Shown: one piece after another, positions 43,329 through 51,687 of the stretch
Numbering within the stretch: the first letter of the stretch is position 1
How the letters are laid out: each line of letters begins with the position of its first letter
From: Nitrosomonas sp.
GTDB lineage: Bacteria > Pseudomonadota > Gammaproteobacteria > Burkholderiales > Nitrosomonadaceae
Assembly (NCBI GenBank): GCA_024282035.1
Contig: JAMWZR010000013.1
Coordinates: forward strand, 1-64,000
Direction: 5' to 3'
Length of the DNA: 64,000 nt
Position numbers and translations under genes: made by a program
Notes under the pieces: model-generated
Database searches by the model: none
The model's input: the letters and a program-made list of their open reading frames with translations, nothing else
What the model was told of the DNA's origin: nothing

Positions 43329-44615
43329 ATGCAGGCGAGCACAATCATCCCACAGGTTAAATCCGAACAGACTCGATCTCTCCTCAATATCATTATCTTG
43401 CTTTGCTTTCTGCTGATGGCACTGCAAGTCCATGCCTACGATGTTTCCATGAAACCGATTTCAGACAAGCTCAAGGTGCAGTCCAGTGAGCACAGATGGA
43501 TCAAGCTTGGCGCCGGTTATCGTGGCACCGGAGTGTGGACAGAAAATCCCAATGGGAATCTGAATGGCGGACACTACAGCAATGACAATGCTCGTATTTA
43601 CCTCAATGGGCAATTCAACGAGTATTTCAAATTCGAAGTCAATACCGAATGCTTTTTTTGCAACAACACCAGTTCGGGCGACAACCCGCGGATGTCCTAC
43701 AACATTCTCGATGCCATTGCCAAGTTTGAATACAACCGTTACTTCAACCTGTGGGGTGGACGCATGCTCGCACCTACGGAACGTGGAGAATTGAACGGTC
43801 CGTTCTATCACGCCACGCACGATGGCTTCAAGACACCCTTCTTTTCACAGGATTTCAGTACCAAATTCGGTGATGGTGGCGCTGGTCGTTATGGTCGTGA
43901 CGACGGATTTACCTTCTGGGGTAGCCTAGAACCCAAATTCATTCCCGGAACACTAGGGTATGCAATGGGAATTTACCGTGGACTGGAATCATCCAAAACC
44001 TCAGGACCCAATCCTGGTGGCACGGTATTAACTGCCGCGCGGGTCACATACAATTTTCTGAATCCAGAAAAAAATCCGGGCTATTACACTTCCGGAACCT
44101 ATTACGGCAAGGCCGGTGATATACTGGCGCTGGCATTCGGCATGACTTATCAGAAAAATGGTGCAGGTTCCTTTGCTCATCGCAGCGATTTTCTGGGATT
44201 CGTCGGTGACGCATTATTTGAAAAAGTACTGCCGAACAATTGGGGCGTATTCACAGCAAACGGTGAGTACAAACAGTTTTATGCCAACTATTCGGTAGCC
44301 GCATTCAATGACAAGGACTGTTTCTGCATGTTCGACGGAAAATCCTGGACAGTTTCCGGTCTCTACCTGATTCCGCACAAAATCGGCATTGGGCAGTTCC
44401 AACCTTACGGGCGCTTCACCAGCGTACAGCCTAACCACAGCAGTAACCGTCAAGAAATCGAAGCCGGTGTGAACTACATCATCGATGGGTTCAATGCTCG
44501 CATTTCGGCCTACTATCAGCATGGCGATCTACTCATGAAGGGCTTGAACTATGCCCCCGGTGTTACCGGCCAGACCGCCGATGTATTCAAAATCTCTTTT
44601 CAATTGCAAATCTGA
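43329..44615 (+). CDS. Putative outer-membrane porin linked to urease
   Basis: 428 residues. A signal peptide (IIILLCFLLMALQVHA) is followed by a beta-barrel pattern of alternating aromatic strands: WIKLGAGYRGTGVW, ARIYLNGQFNEYFKFEVN, ARVTYNFLNP, and a final VFKISFQLQI with strand-like alternation. Two Cys-x-x-Cys or Cys-x-Cys sites (ECFFCNN and DCFCMF) are unusual in porins and may form loop disulfides or bind metal. It ends 27 bases before ureD on the same strand. A role in urea or nickel passage is inferred from position; the family is not securely named. Confidence 0.7.
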   Translation: MQASTIIPQVKSEQTRSLLNIIILLCFLLMALQVHAYDVSMKPISDKLKVQSSEHRWIKLGAGYRGTGVWTENPNGNLNGGHYSNDNARIYLNGQFNEYFKFEVNTECFFCNNTSSGDNPRMSYNILDAIAKFEYNRYFNLWGGRMLAPTERGELNGPFYHATHDGFKTPFFSQDFSTKFGDGGAGRYGRDDGFTFWGSLEPKFIPGTLGYAMGIYRGLESSKTSGPNPGGTVLTAARVTYNFLNPEKNPGYYTSGTYYGKAGDILALAFGMTYQKNGAGSFAHRSDFLGFVGDALFEKVLPNNWGVFTANGEYKQFYANYSVAAFNDKDCFCMFDGKSWTVSGLYLIPHKIGIGQFQPYGRFTSVQPNHSSNRQEIEAGVNYIIDGFNARISAYYQHGDLLMKGLNYAPGVTGQTADVFKISFQLQI

Positions 44616-44642
44616 TTCCAAGACCAAACTGACTGTACTGCT

Positions 44643-45608
44643 ATGACATTGGCAAAAATCCCGGACAATACCAAACGACAAACCGAATTCACCACGGAAT
44701 CGCAACATTTGCCGCATTCCTCACCGTTGTCCCATTCCCTACATGCCACATCTGCAACGTTGGTTACATTACCGGATCACCAGCCACTCCATGCCAAGCT
44801 GAAATTGCGTTTTGCAGCGGTTGACAGAGCTACCAGACTGGTGGAAAGAGAACATTTGGGTCCATTACTGGTGCAGAAACCGCTTTATCCAGAGGGCTCC
44901 GAGATCTGTCACACGGTCATCATTCATCCTCCTGGTGGCATCGTCAGCGGTGATCAAATGGAAATCAGCACACGCATCGAACCCGATGCCAAAGTGCAAA
45001 TTACCACGCCAGGTGCAACAAAATGGTACAAATCCAAAGGGTATACGGCACGGCAAAAAGTCAATATCCACATCGATTCCGGTGGCGCATTGGAATGGCT
45101 CCCGCAAGAAACCATCTTTTTCAATCATGCCGATGTCGGCATTGATCATGAAGTCAATCTGCAAGGCAATGCCATTTATGTCGGCTGCGAAATTCTGTGT
45201 TTTGGTCGAACCGCATCCGGTGAAACATTCAATAACGGACAAATCAGGCAACGCACCCGTATCAGGCGAGACAACAAGTTGATCTGGCTGGAACAGATTC
45301 GACTGCAAGGACAGAGTTTTGCCATGAAAGGACCACTATCGCTCGCAGGCAATACCGTATGCGCCACATTGATCATGACCGGTGGAATCATCACTCCCGC
45401 CCGCATCGACGAAGTGCGCGAGGCGATCAAGGCTACTGGGTTGCGCAACGGACATATCGGTCTTTCGCAGATGAAATCCGTTGTAGTCGCCCGATATCTG
45501 GGGCAATCCAGCGAAGCAGCTCGACATGCCATGCTGCAGGTATGGAGCCTGTTGCGACCCGAATTCATGGGTTGCACAGCAACGACGCCACGGATGTGGA
45601 ACACCTGA
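44643..45608 (+). CDS. ureD: Urease accessory protein UreD
   Basis: 321 residues. UreD (UreH) binds apo-urease and, with UreF and UreG, delivers nickel. Core motifs are KLKLRFAAVDRATRLVEREH, HPPGGIVSGDQMEI, TPGATKWYKS and WLPQETIFFNHAD. The first 50 residues are extra compared with many UreD proteins, and no ribosome site is obvious at ATG 44643, so the start is uncertain. It is first in ureD-A-B-C-E-F-G. Confidence 0.94.
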   Translation: MTLAKIPDNTKRQTEFTTESQHLPHSSPLSHSLHATSATLVTLPDHQPLHAKLKLRFAAVDRATRLVEREHLGPLLVQKPLYPEGSEICHTVIIHPPGGIVSGDQMEISTRIEPDAKVQITTPGATKWYKSKGYTARQKVNIHIDSGGALEWLPQETIFFNHADVGIDHEVNLQGNAIYVGCEILCFGRTASGETFNNGQIRQRTRIRRDNKLIWLEQIRLQGQSFAMKGPLSLAGNTVCATLIMTGGIITPARIDEVREAIKATGLRNGHIGLSQMKSVVVARYLGQSSEAARHAMLQVWSLLRPEFMGCTATTPRMWNT

Positions 45609-45682
45609 TTACCCGGCATGATCAAGCACAGTCATTTTTCAGTATTTATTAAAGAATACGATTCAACCGAGGAGAAAAAACC

Positions 45683-45985
45683 ATGGATCTGACACCACGA
45701 GAAAAAGACAAATTACAAATCTTCACCGCCGGTTTGTTGGCTGAACGCCGCAAGGCCCGCGGTTTGCGCCTGAATTATCCAGAAGCGGTTGCACTGATTA
45801 CCTGCGCTGTGCTGGAAGGTGCACGCGATGGACGCACGGTTGCGGAACTGATGACGGCAGGTCAAAAGGTGTTGACTCGAGCGGATGTCATGGAAGGCGT
45901 TCCCGAAATGATTCCCGACATACAGGTGGAAGCCACTTTTCCGGATGGAACCAAACTGGTCACCGTTCACAATCCGATTATTTAA
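45683..45985 (+). CDS. ureA: Urease gamma subunit
   Basis: 100 residues, the standard gamma length. It starts [20 protein letters not shown] and contains [23 protein letters not shown] in part and [20 protein letters not shown]. It is a structural subunit of the (UreABC)3 enzyme. ATG 45683 follows GAGGAG. The gene lies 75 bases after ureD. Confidence 0.97.
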   Translation: MDLTPREKDKLQIFTAGLLAERRKARGLRLNYPEAVALITCAVLEGARDGRTVAELMTAGQKVLTRADVMEGVPEMIPDIQVEATFPDGTKLVTVHNPII

Positions 45986-46014
45986 TTGATTCAAAATAGA
46001 AATAGGAGAATGTC

Positions 46015-46335
46015 ATGCGAGACCCCATGATTCCAGGCGAAGTCTTTACCGAACCTGGTGAAATTGAGTTGAATGTTGGCAGAAAAACTAAAAGCCTGAC
46101 TGTTTCCAATGGCGGAGATCGCCCGATCCAGATTGGATCACACTTTCATTTCTACGAAGTCAACTCTGCCATGCAATTTGACCGTGAAGCGGCTTACGGT
46201 ATGCGTCTGAACATCATGGCCGGAACCGCCATCCGCTTCGAGCCGGGACAGGAACGCACGGTCGAACTGGTCGAACTGGCTGGTGACCGGATCGTATATG
46301 GATTCAACCAGAAAGTGATGGGCAAGCTGAAATAG
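46015..46335 (+). CDS. ureB: Urease beta subunit
   Basis: 106 residues. [28 protein letters not shown] and [17 protein letters not shown] identify the beta subunit, which packs around UreC. It has AGGAG upstream of ATG and lies between ureA (29-base gap) and ureC (33-base gap). Confidence 0.97.
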   Translation: MRDPMIPGEVFTEPGEIELNVGRKTKSLTVSNGGDRPIQIGSHFHFYEVNSAMQFDREAAYGMRLNIMAGTAIRFEPGQERTVELVELAGDRIVYGFNQKVMGKLK

Positions 46336-46368
46336 CCGATTCCGCAAATCTTTTCCAGGAGAATAACA

Positions 46369-48075
46369 ATGAGCGTAAAAATTTCCCGTCAAACCTACGC
46401 TGAAATGATGGGTCCGACAACCGGTGACCGAGTCCGGCTGGCCGACACCGAACTTTTCATCGAAATCGAGAAGGACTTCACGACTTATGGTGAAGAAGTC
46501 AAATTTGGTGGAGGCAAGGTCATCCGCGATGGCATGGGCCAATCGCAACGCAATCATGCCGACGTCATGGACACGGTCATCACCAACGCCGTGATCATCG
46601 ATCACTGGGGTATCGTCAAGGCTGACATCGGCATCAAGAACGGTCGCATTGCCAACATTGGCAAAGCCGGCAATCCCGATATTCAGCCCAATGTCACCAT
46701 GGCGATCGGCTCAGCAACCGAGATCATTGCCGGTGAGAATCTGATCGTCACTGCTGGTGGCGTCGACACCCACATTCACTTCATTTCTCCGCAACAAGCC
46801 GAGGATGCCATGATGAACGGCATCACCACGATGCTGGGTGGTGGTACCGGTCCTGCCGTGGGTACTGCGGCAACCACTTGTACACCAGGACCATGGCATA
46901 TTCGCTCGATGCTCAAGGCATCCGACGGACTGGTCATGAATACCGGATTTTTCGGCAAGGGTAATACCAGTCTGCCGACTCCATTGGAGGAACAGATTCT
47001 GGCCGGCGCATGCGGTTTGAAACTGCATGAGGACTGGGGAACGACCTATGCCGCAATCGACAATTGTCTGGCGATAGCCGACAAATACGACGTGCAGGTT
47101 GCCATCCATACCGATACCATCAATGAAGGTGGCTATCTGGAGAACACCATCGCCGCCATGAAGGATCGCACCATCCATACCTTTCATACCGAAGGTGCCG
47201 GTGGTGGACATGCCCCTGACATCATTGCCGTAGTGGGACTGGATAACGTGCTGCCTTCTTCCACCAATCCCACCCGACCCTATACCGTCAACACACTCGA
47301 CGAACATCTGGACATGTTGATGGTATGCCACCATTTGCATGCCAACATTGCCGAAGATCTGGCCTTTGCCGAATCCCGTATCCGCAAGGAAACCATCGCG
47401 GCGGAAGACATTTTGCACGATATGGGAGCCATTTCGATGATGTCCTCCGACTCCCAGGCCATGGGACGGATTGGTGAGGTTGTGCTTCGCACATGGCAGA
47501 CAGCGCATAAAATGAAAATTCAGCGCGGCACACTGCAAGAAGATAACTCCAGAAACGATAATTTCCGGGTCAAGCGCTACGTCGCCAAATACACGATCAA
47601 TCCATCCATCACGCATGGCATTGCCCACGCCATTGGTTCGGTAGAAGTCGGCAAGTATGCCGATCTGGTGTTGTGGCGACCAGCTTTCTTCGGTGTCAAG
47701 CCATCGATGATCCTCAAAGGTGGCATGATTGCCGCATCCCTGATGGGTGATCCCAATGCGTCGATTCCCACACCACAACCTGTTCACTATCGCTATATGT
47801 TTGGCGGATACGGTGGCGGCATCAAGACATCATGTTTTACTTTTGCTTCTGAAGCGGCACTAGCCGAGGGATTGGTCGATCAGTTGCGACTGGATAAAAA
47901 TATCATTCCGGTCAAAAATACCCGCAATCTGCGCAAGAAAGACATGATTCACAATAGCGCCACCCCAAAAATGGAAGTCGATCCAGAAACTTATGAAGTC
48001 CGCGCAGATGGTCAGTTACTGACATGTGGTCCGGAAGATGTTCTTCCCATGGCACAACGTTATTTCTTGTTCTAG
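46369..48075 (+). CDS. ureC: Urease alpha (catalytic) subunit
   Basis: 568 residues. UreC holds the two-nickel centre that hydrolyses urea to ammonia and carbamate. The ligands are visible: His pair in DTHIHFISP, carbamylated Lys in GLKLHEDWG, His in [10 protein letters not shown] and [12 protein letters not shown], and Asp in SSDSQAMGR. The catalytic flap His is in MVCHHLHA. All are intact, so the enzyme should be active. In an ammonia oxidiser the products would feed energy and carbon metabolism, which is an inference. Confidence 0.98.
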   Translation: MSVKISRQTYAEMMGPTTGDRVRLADTELFIEIEKDFTTYGEEVKFGGGKVIRDGMGQSQRNHADVMDTVITNAVIIDHWGIVKADIGIKNGRIANIGKAGNPDIQPNVTMAIGSATEIIAGENLIVTAGGVDTHIHFISPQQAEDAMMNGITTMLGGGTGPAVGTAATTCTPGPWHIRSMLKASDGLVMNTGFFGKGNTSLPTPLEEQILAGACGLKLHEDWGTTYAAIDNCLAIADKYDVQVAIHTDTINEGGYLENTIAAMKDRTIHTFHTEGAGGGHAPDIIAVVGLDNVLPSSTNPTRPYTVNTLDEHLDMLMVCHHLHANIAEDLAFAESRIRKETIAAEDILHDMGAISMMSSDSQAMGRIGEVVLRTWQTAHKMKIQRGTLQEDNSRNDNFRVKRYVAKYTINPSITHGIAHAIGSVEVGKYADLVLWRPAFFGVKPSMILKGGMIAASLMGDPNASIPTPQPVHYRYMFGGYGGGIKTSCFTFASEAALAEGLVDQLRLDKNIIPVKNTRNLRKKDMIHNSATPKMEVDPETYEVRADGQLLTCGPEDVLPMAQRYFLF

Positions 48076-48156
48076 TCCTGCGAATGCAGGACAAGGTTCG
48101 GTGCGGGATAAGTTGTGGTGCTGACAAAGCGATCACAGTAGTTTGCTGCTGTGATC
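48076..48156 (+). other. Two hairpins between ureC and ureE
   Basis: TCCTGC-GAAT-GCAGGA (48076-48091) and GATCACAG with a 10-base loop and CTGTGATC (48131-48156) lie in the only sizeable gap of the ureA-G run. Without a T-run they more likely set relative mRNA stability of structural versus accessory genes than stop transcription. Confidence 0.5.
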
Positions 48157-48187
48157 ATTGACTTTCATTTTGAATGGTTTTTGAATC

Positions 48188-48718
48188 ATGCTGACGCTCA
48201 ATAATAAAATCGATCATAGCGACAACATTTTTGCGCAACTCGTTTTGCCTTATGAAATGCGCGAAAACAGCCGGCTGCGGACAACACTGGCCTGCGGTGA
48301 AGAAGTGGCTATTTTCACCGCAAGAGGCACGGTGCTGCGGCATCATGATTTGCTGCAGGGTGAAGATGGGCGAGTCGTACAGATTGTCGCTGCTGCTGAA
48401 CCCACATACCGGATCACTTGCCGCACGCCACACGATCTGCTGCGCTGCGCCTTTCATCTGGGCAATCGGCATACGCAAACTCAAGTAGGAGACGGATTCT
48501 TGCGGATTCATCAGGATTCGGTTCTAAAACAAATGCTGCAAGGTCTGGGTGCAACCGTTACCGATGAAACCGCCCCATTCGAACCGGAAACCGGCGCCTA
48601 TGGCAGCAGCGGTGGTCACCATCATCACCATCATGGCGATGGACACTACCATGCACACGGACCGTTGGCTCCGATACCCGCCCGGCAAAAAATCCATCGA
48701 CCTTCCGATTCGCAATAA
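48188..48718 (+). CDS. ureE: Urease nickel metallochaperone UreE
   Basis: 176 residues. The N-terminal domain (TLNNKIDHSD, EEVAIFTARGTVLRHHD) and metal-binding domain (HLGNRHTQTQV, with the interface His of RNRH type) are followed by a His-rich tail, GGHHHHHHGDGHYHAHG, that stores nickel for delivery to UreG. ureF starts 13 bases downstream. Confidence 0.95.
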   Translation: MLTLNNKIDHSDNIFAQLVLPYEMRENSRLRTTLACGEEVAIFTARGTVLRHHDLLQGEDGRVVQIVAAAEPTYRITCRTPHDLLRCAFHLGNRHTQTQVGDGFLRIHQDSVLKQMLQGLGATVTDETAPFEPETGAYGSSGGHHHHHHGDGHYHAHGPLAPIPARQKIHRPSDSQ

Positions 48719-48731
48719 CGGGAGGCATATC

Positions 48732-49409
48732 GTGCAAGCTGCCCTACTCCTCCGGATATTGCAACTGGCCAGTCCGTCCCTGCCGATTGGTGCCTACACG
48801 TATTCACAGGGTCTGGAATCCGCAATTGAACAAGGTATCGTAACGAACGAAAGTACAGCTCGTAACTGGATTACCGAATCGTTACAGATCGTCTCGGATT
48901 TCGAGGCACCGATACTGTGGCGGTTATTACAGGCATTTGCCGATCGGGACGCAGAAGCGGTCCATTTCTGGACCGAAAGTTTCATTGCTGCACGTGACAC
49001 AGCGGAATTTCGTGCCGAAACCGTCCAGATGGGGTATTCACTGAATAAGTTGATCGCTGATTTGCGTATTGTCGATTCTGAGCTGCAGACGCTGATAGCC
49101 GATCTGGAAGTCGTTCCCCTACCTACTGCCTATGCCTGCGCTGCCCAGGCACTAGGTATTCCACATCAGGAAGCGATGCTGGGGATGCTGTTCTCATTAG
49201 TGGAAAACCAGGTTCTGGTCTGTGTGAAATCGGTGCCATTGGGCCAGGTTTCGGGCCAGGCTCTGCTACTTTCCCTGCACTCTGCCATCGTACAGGCAGC
49301 AGAGCACGCTCAACAACTCGATGATGACGAATTATCCAATTGGGCGCCGGGACTCACTTTGCTGTCGATACAACACGAAACACAATACAGTCGAATTTAC
49401 CGGTCATAA
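48732..49409 (+). CDS. ureF: Urease accessory protein UreF
   Basis: 225 residues from a GTG start at 48732, chosen because GGAGG sits six bases upstream and the length then matches the family; the frame is open back into ureE. The pattern [21 protein letters not shown] is diagnostic, with [14 protein letters not shown] later. UreF controls fidelity of nickel insertion in the UreD-UreF-UreG complex. Confidence 0.94.
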   Translation: MQAALLLRILQLASPSLPIGAYTYSQGLESAIEQGIVTNESTARNWITESLQIVSDFEAPILWRLLQAFADRDAEAVHFWTESFIAARDTAEFRAETVQMGYSLNKLIADLRIVDSELQTLIADLEVVPLPTAYACAAQALGIPHQEAMLGMLFSLVENQVLVCVKSVPLGQVSGQALLLSLHSAIVQAAEHAQQLDDDELSNWAPGLTLLSIQHETQYSRIYRS

Positions 49410-49428
49410 TTTTAAGGAGTCACAAAAC

Positions 49429-50061
49429 ATGAAAACACAACCCAATCCTCTGCGCGTCGGTATCGGTGGTCCGGTTGGCTCCGGCAAGACCGCGCTGTGC
49501 GAAGCCCTGAGTAAACGCATGCGCGACCGCTATGAAATGGCGGTCATCACCAACGATATCTATACCAAGGAAGACATGGAAATCCTGCTGCGCGCCAATG
49601 CGCTGCCGCCCGAACGCCTGATGGGCGTGGAAACCGGCGGGTGTCCGCACACGGCCATCCGCGAAGATGCCTCGATCAATCTTGAGGCCATTGCCCGCAT
49701 GACTGCGGATTTCCCCAATCTCGACCTGATTCTGGTGGAATCCGGCGGAGATAACCTGGCTTCTACATTCAGCCCGGAGCTATCGGATTTGACCATTTAT
49801 GTCATCGATGTTGCTGCTGGCGAAAAAATTCCGCGCAAGGGAGGACCCGGTATCACACGCTCGGCGCTGCTCGTCATCAACAAAACCGACCTGGCACCGC
49901 ATGTCGGTGCCAGCCTCGAAGTCATGGAGCGTGACGCACGGAAAATGCGCGGTGAACGCCCATTTGTCTTTACCAACATGCATACCGGCGAAGGTGTCGA
50001 TCAAATTGTCGATTTCATCGTCAAGCAGGGACTATTGGAAGAAGTGAAACAGCGCGCCTGA
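49429..50061 (+). CDS. ureG: Urease accessory GTPase UreG
   Basis: 210 residues. The P-loop [11 protein letters not shown], the nickel-binding Cys-Pro-His in [13 protein letters not shown], and [11 protein letters not shown] are intact. GTP hydrolysis drives nickel transfer to UreC. ATG 49429 has AAGGAG. The open frame extends upstream inside ureF but without a ribosome site. Confidence 0.97.
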   Translation: MKTQPNPLRVGIGGPVGSGKTALCEALSKRMRDRYEMAVITNDIYTKEDMEILLRANALPPERLMGVETGGCPHTAIREDASINLEAIARMTADFPNLDLILVESGGDNLASTFSPELSDLTIYVIDVAAGEKIPRKGGPGITRSALLVINKTDLAPHVGASLEVMERDARKMRGERPFVFTNMHTGEGVDQIVDFIVKQGLLEEVKQRA

Positions 50062-50102
50062 TACTGCGCGCCTAGTATGTATTTCCAGTCCCGCTAATTC
50101 CT

Positions 50103-50127
50103 AGGTGGGACAGCTACCTGCTTTTTT
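50103..50127 (+). terminator. Terminator-like hairpin between ureG and urea transporter
   Basis: AGGTGG and CTACCT pair (one G-U) around a GACAG loop and are followed by GC and six T. It could end ureG transcripts or act as a partial attenuator, since the transporter starts 23 bases later. Confidence 0.55.
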
Positions 50128-50149
50128 ACACAACGTTAGGAGTGACATC

Positions 50150-51124
50150 ATGGATTGGTCATTAACCATCGACAAAGCAATTCCACGACCTTTGCGCATC
50201 ATTCTGCGCGGTGTCGGACAGGTATTTTTTTGCTGCAACGCGGTAACAGGTTTGATTTTTCTAATCGCACTCTATGTCGGCGGCATAACCGCCGGACTGG
50301 CTGCCACCGTCGGTGTTATCAGCAGCACTGTGGCGGCTCACCTGCTGGGGATGTCTGAAGACGATATCGATGCCGGATTGTATGGATTCAATGGCACTCT
50401 GGTCGGTCCCTGCCTGTTTCTTTTTCTGGAAAACACACCGCAGTTGTGGCTGTATGTCGTACTGGCATCCATTTTATCCACGGTTGTGCTGGCTGCCTTG
50501 ATGCGTATTTTGCAGCCTTATAATATTCCGGCATCAACTTCGCCGTTTGTTTTGACGTGCTGGATGTTCCTGGTTGCAGTGTACTCTTTTGACATATTCT
50601 CACGTGGCCCGGTACTGCCTGCAGCTACAATTCCCACCAGTATTGCTGCCACATCAGTGGTTACCGCAGAATTTGCCTCTCTGACTCAAGAAACTGCGGT
50701 AACCTGGTACACAGCAATTACCAAAGGTATCGGCGAAGTCATGTTTGCCGACAGCGTGATTGTTGGCCTGCTTTTTCTGTTGGGGATCGCCATCACCTCC
50801 ATACGCGGCGCAGTCATGGCACTGGCAGGTGCGATCGTCGGCGTAGCCGTACCGGTTTGTCTGGGTGCGGACAAAACGCTGATCGAAATGGGGCTGTACG
50901 CCTTCAATCCGGTTCTGACCATGATGGCCGTGGGCTGGGTATTTTTGAAACCAACCATGGGCAGTGCGCTGCTGGCATTGCTGGCAGGTATCCTGACCAT
51001 CATTTGCCAGGCTGGACTGGCCAATTTTCTGGCGCCCATCGGTTTACCGACACTCACCTTTCCATTCGTTCTGGTCATGTGGATGTTTCTATTTGCCGCC
51101 AACCGGTCCCGGCACTGGAGTTAA
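50150..51124 (+). CDS. Urea transporter, UT family
   Basis: 324 residues from ATG 50150 with TAGGAG upstream. About ten membrane helices form two homologous halves, each with a UT signature: IPASTSPFVL and LPTLTFPFVL. LYGFNGTLVG and LYAFNPVLTMM are the paired pore segments. The family passes urea by facilitated diffusion. Its place directly after ureG supports urea as the substrate. It converges on nikR, five bases away. Confidence 0.92.
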   Translation: MDWSLTIDKAIPRPLRIILRGVGQVFFCCNAVTGLIFLIALYVGGITAGLAATVGVISSTVAAHLLGMSEDDIDAGLYGFNGTLVGPCLFLFLENTPQLWLYVVLASILSTVVLAALMRILQPYNIPASTSPFVLTCWMFLVAVYSFDIFSRGPVLPAATIPTSIAATSVVTAEFASLTQETAVTWYTAITKGIGEVMFADSVIVGLLFLLGIAITSIRGAVMALAGAIVGVAVPVCLGADKTLIEMGLYAFNPVLTMMAVGWVFLKPTMGSALLALLAGILTIICQAGLANFLAPIGLPTLTFPFVLVMWMFLFAANRSRHWS

Positions 51125-51129
51125 CCCGG

Positions 51130-51591
51130 TCAAGTCAATGGCGTGCCATGGGTATGTGGTTCGGACGAATGTGCATGGGATTCCTGCACCAGTTCGATCG
51201 GCACGATATGCAGTTTGCCATGACGCACGCCATTGGTGGCGATAACCCGATTGGCAAATTGCCTGACATCCTGCACCGTGCCGCGCAATATGACCACTTC
51301 CAGGCAATTGTCATGATCCATGTGCACATGCATGCTGGATAAGGTCAGGTCGTGATGGTGGTGGTGAGCAGATGTCACCTGACTGGCCAGATCGCGTTCA
51401 TGATGATTAAAGATGTAGCTCAACGTTGCAATGCAATATCCCTTGTTGTCTTTTTGCATGCGTGCATTTTCCAGATACTCACGCACGAGATCCCGGATCG
51501 CTTCCGAGCGATTAACGTAACCACGGGCCTGTGCAACCGTATCGAACTGCTCAAAAAGCTGATCATCCATCGAAATCGTAAATCGTTCCAT
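51130..51591 (-). CDS. nikR: Nickel-responsive regulator NikR
   Basis: 153 residues from the ATG at 51591; this one of two adjacent ATGs is best spaced from AAGGAG. A ribbon-helix-helix DNA-binding N-terminus (MERFTISMDDQLFEQFD) is followed by the ACT-like metal domain. The high-affinity nickel ligands match E. coli NikR: a His in the HHHHHD stretch, HVHMDHDNCLEVV (His, His, Cys). A His-rich tail (ESHAHSSEPHTHG) is extra. It probably controls nickel uptake genes via the palindrome at 53823. Confidence 0.95.
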   Translation of the reverse strand: MERFTISMDDQLFEQFDTVAQARGYVNRSEAIRDLVREYLENARMQKDNKGYCIATLSYIFNHHERDLASQVTSAHHHHHDLTLSSMHVHMDHDNCLEVVILRGTVQDVRQFANRVIATNGVRHGKLHIVPIELVQESHAHSSEPHTHGTPLT

Positions 51592-51687
51592 CATTACTCC
51601 TTGCAATCACTCGGGTTCATTGTAAAGCAGCCCTCCCATGGCGGGCTACTGCATTATGTTGACTGAAATTTCGCTTATCCATCCATT

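Noticed and set aside
46711..47787. 358-codon open frame on the minus strand opposite ureC
   Set aside because: It lies wholly inside the highly conserved ureC gene, has His/Gly-rich composition typical of an antisense shadow, and no ribosome site or known domain.
48549..48731. Longer UreF beginning inside ureE
   Set aside because: GTG 48732 has an ideal GGAGG site and gives the usual UreF length; the upstream part is the ureE His-tail read in another frame.
51630..51655. Terminator between the metal TonB receptor and nikR
   Set aside because: An AGCCC/GGGCT stem exists but it is short and followed by only TTTA, so termination is not supported.
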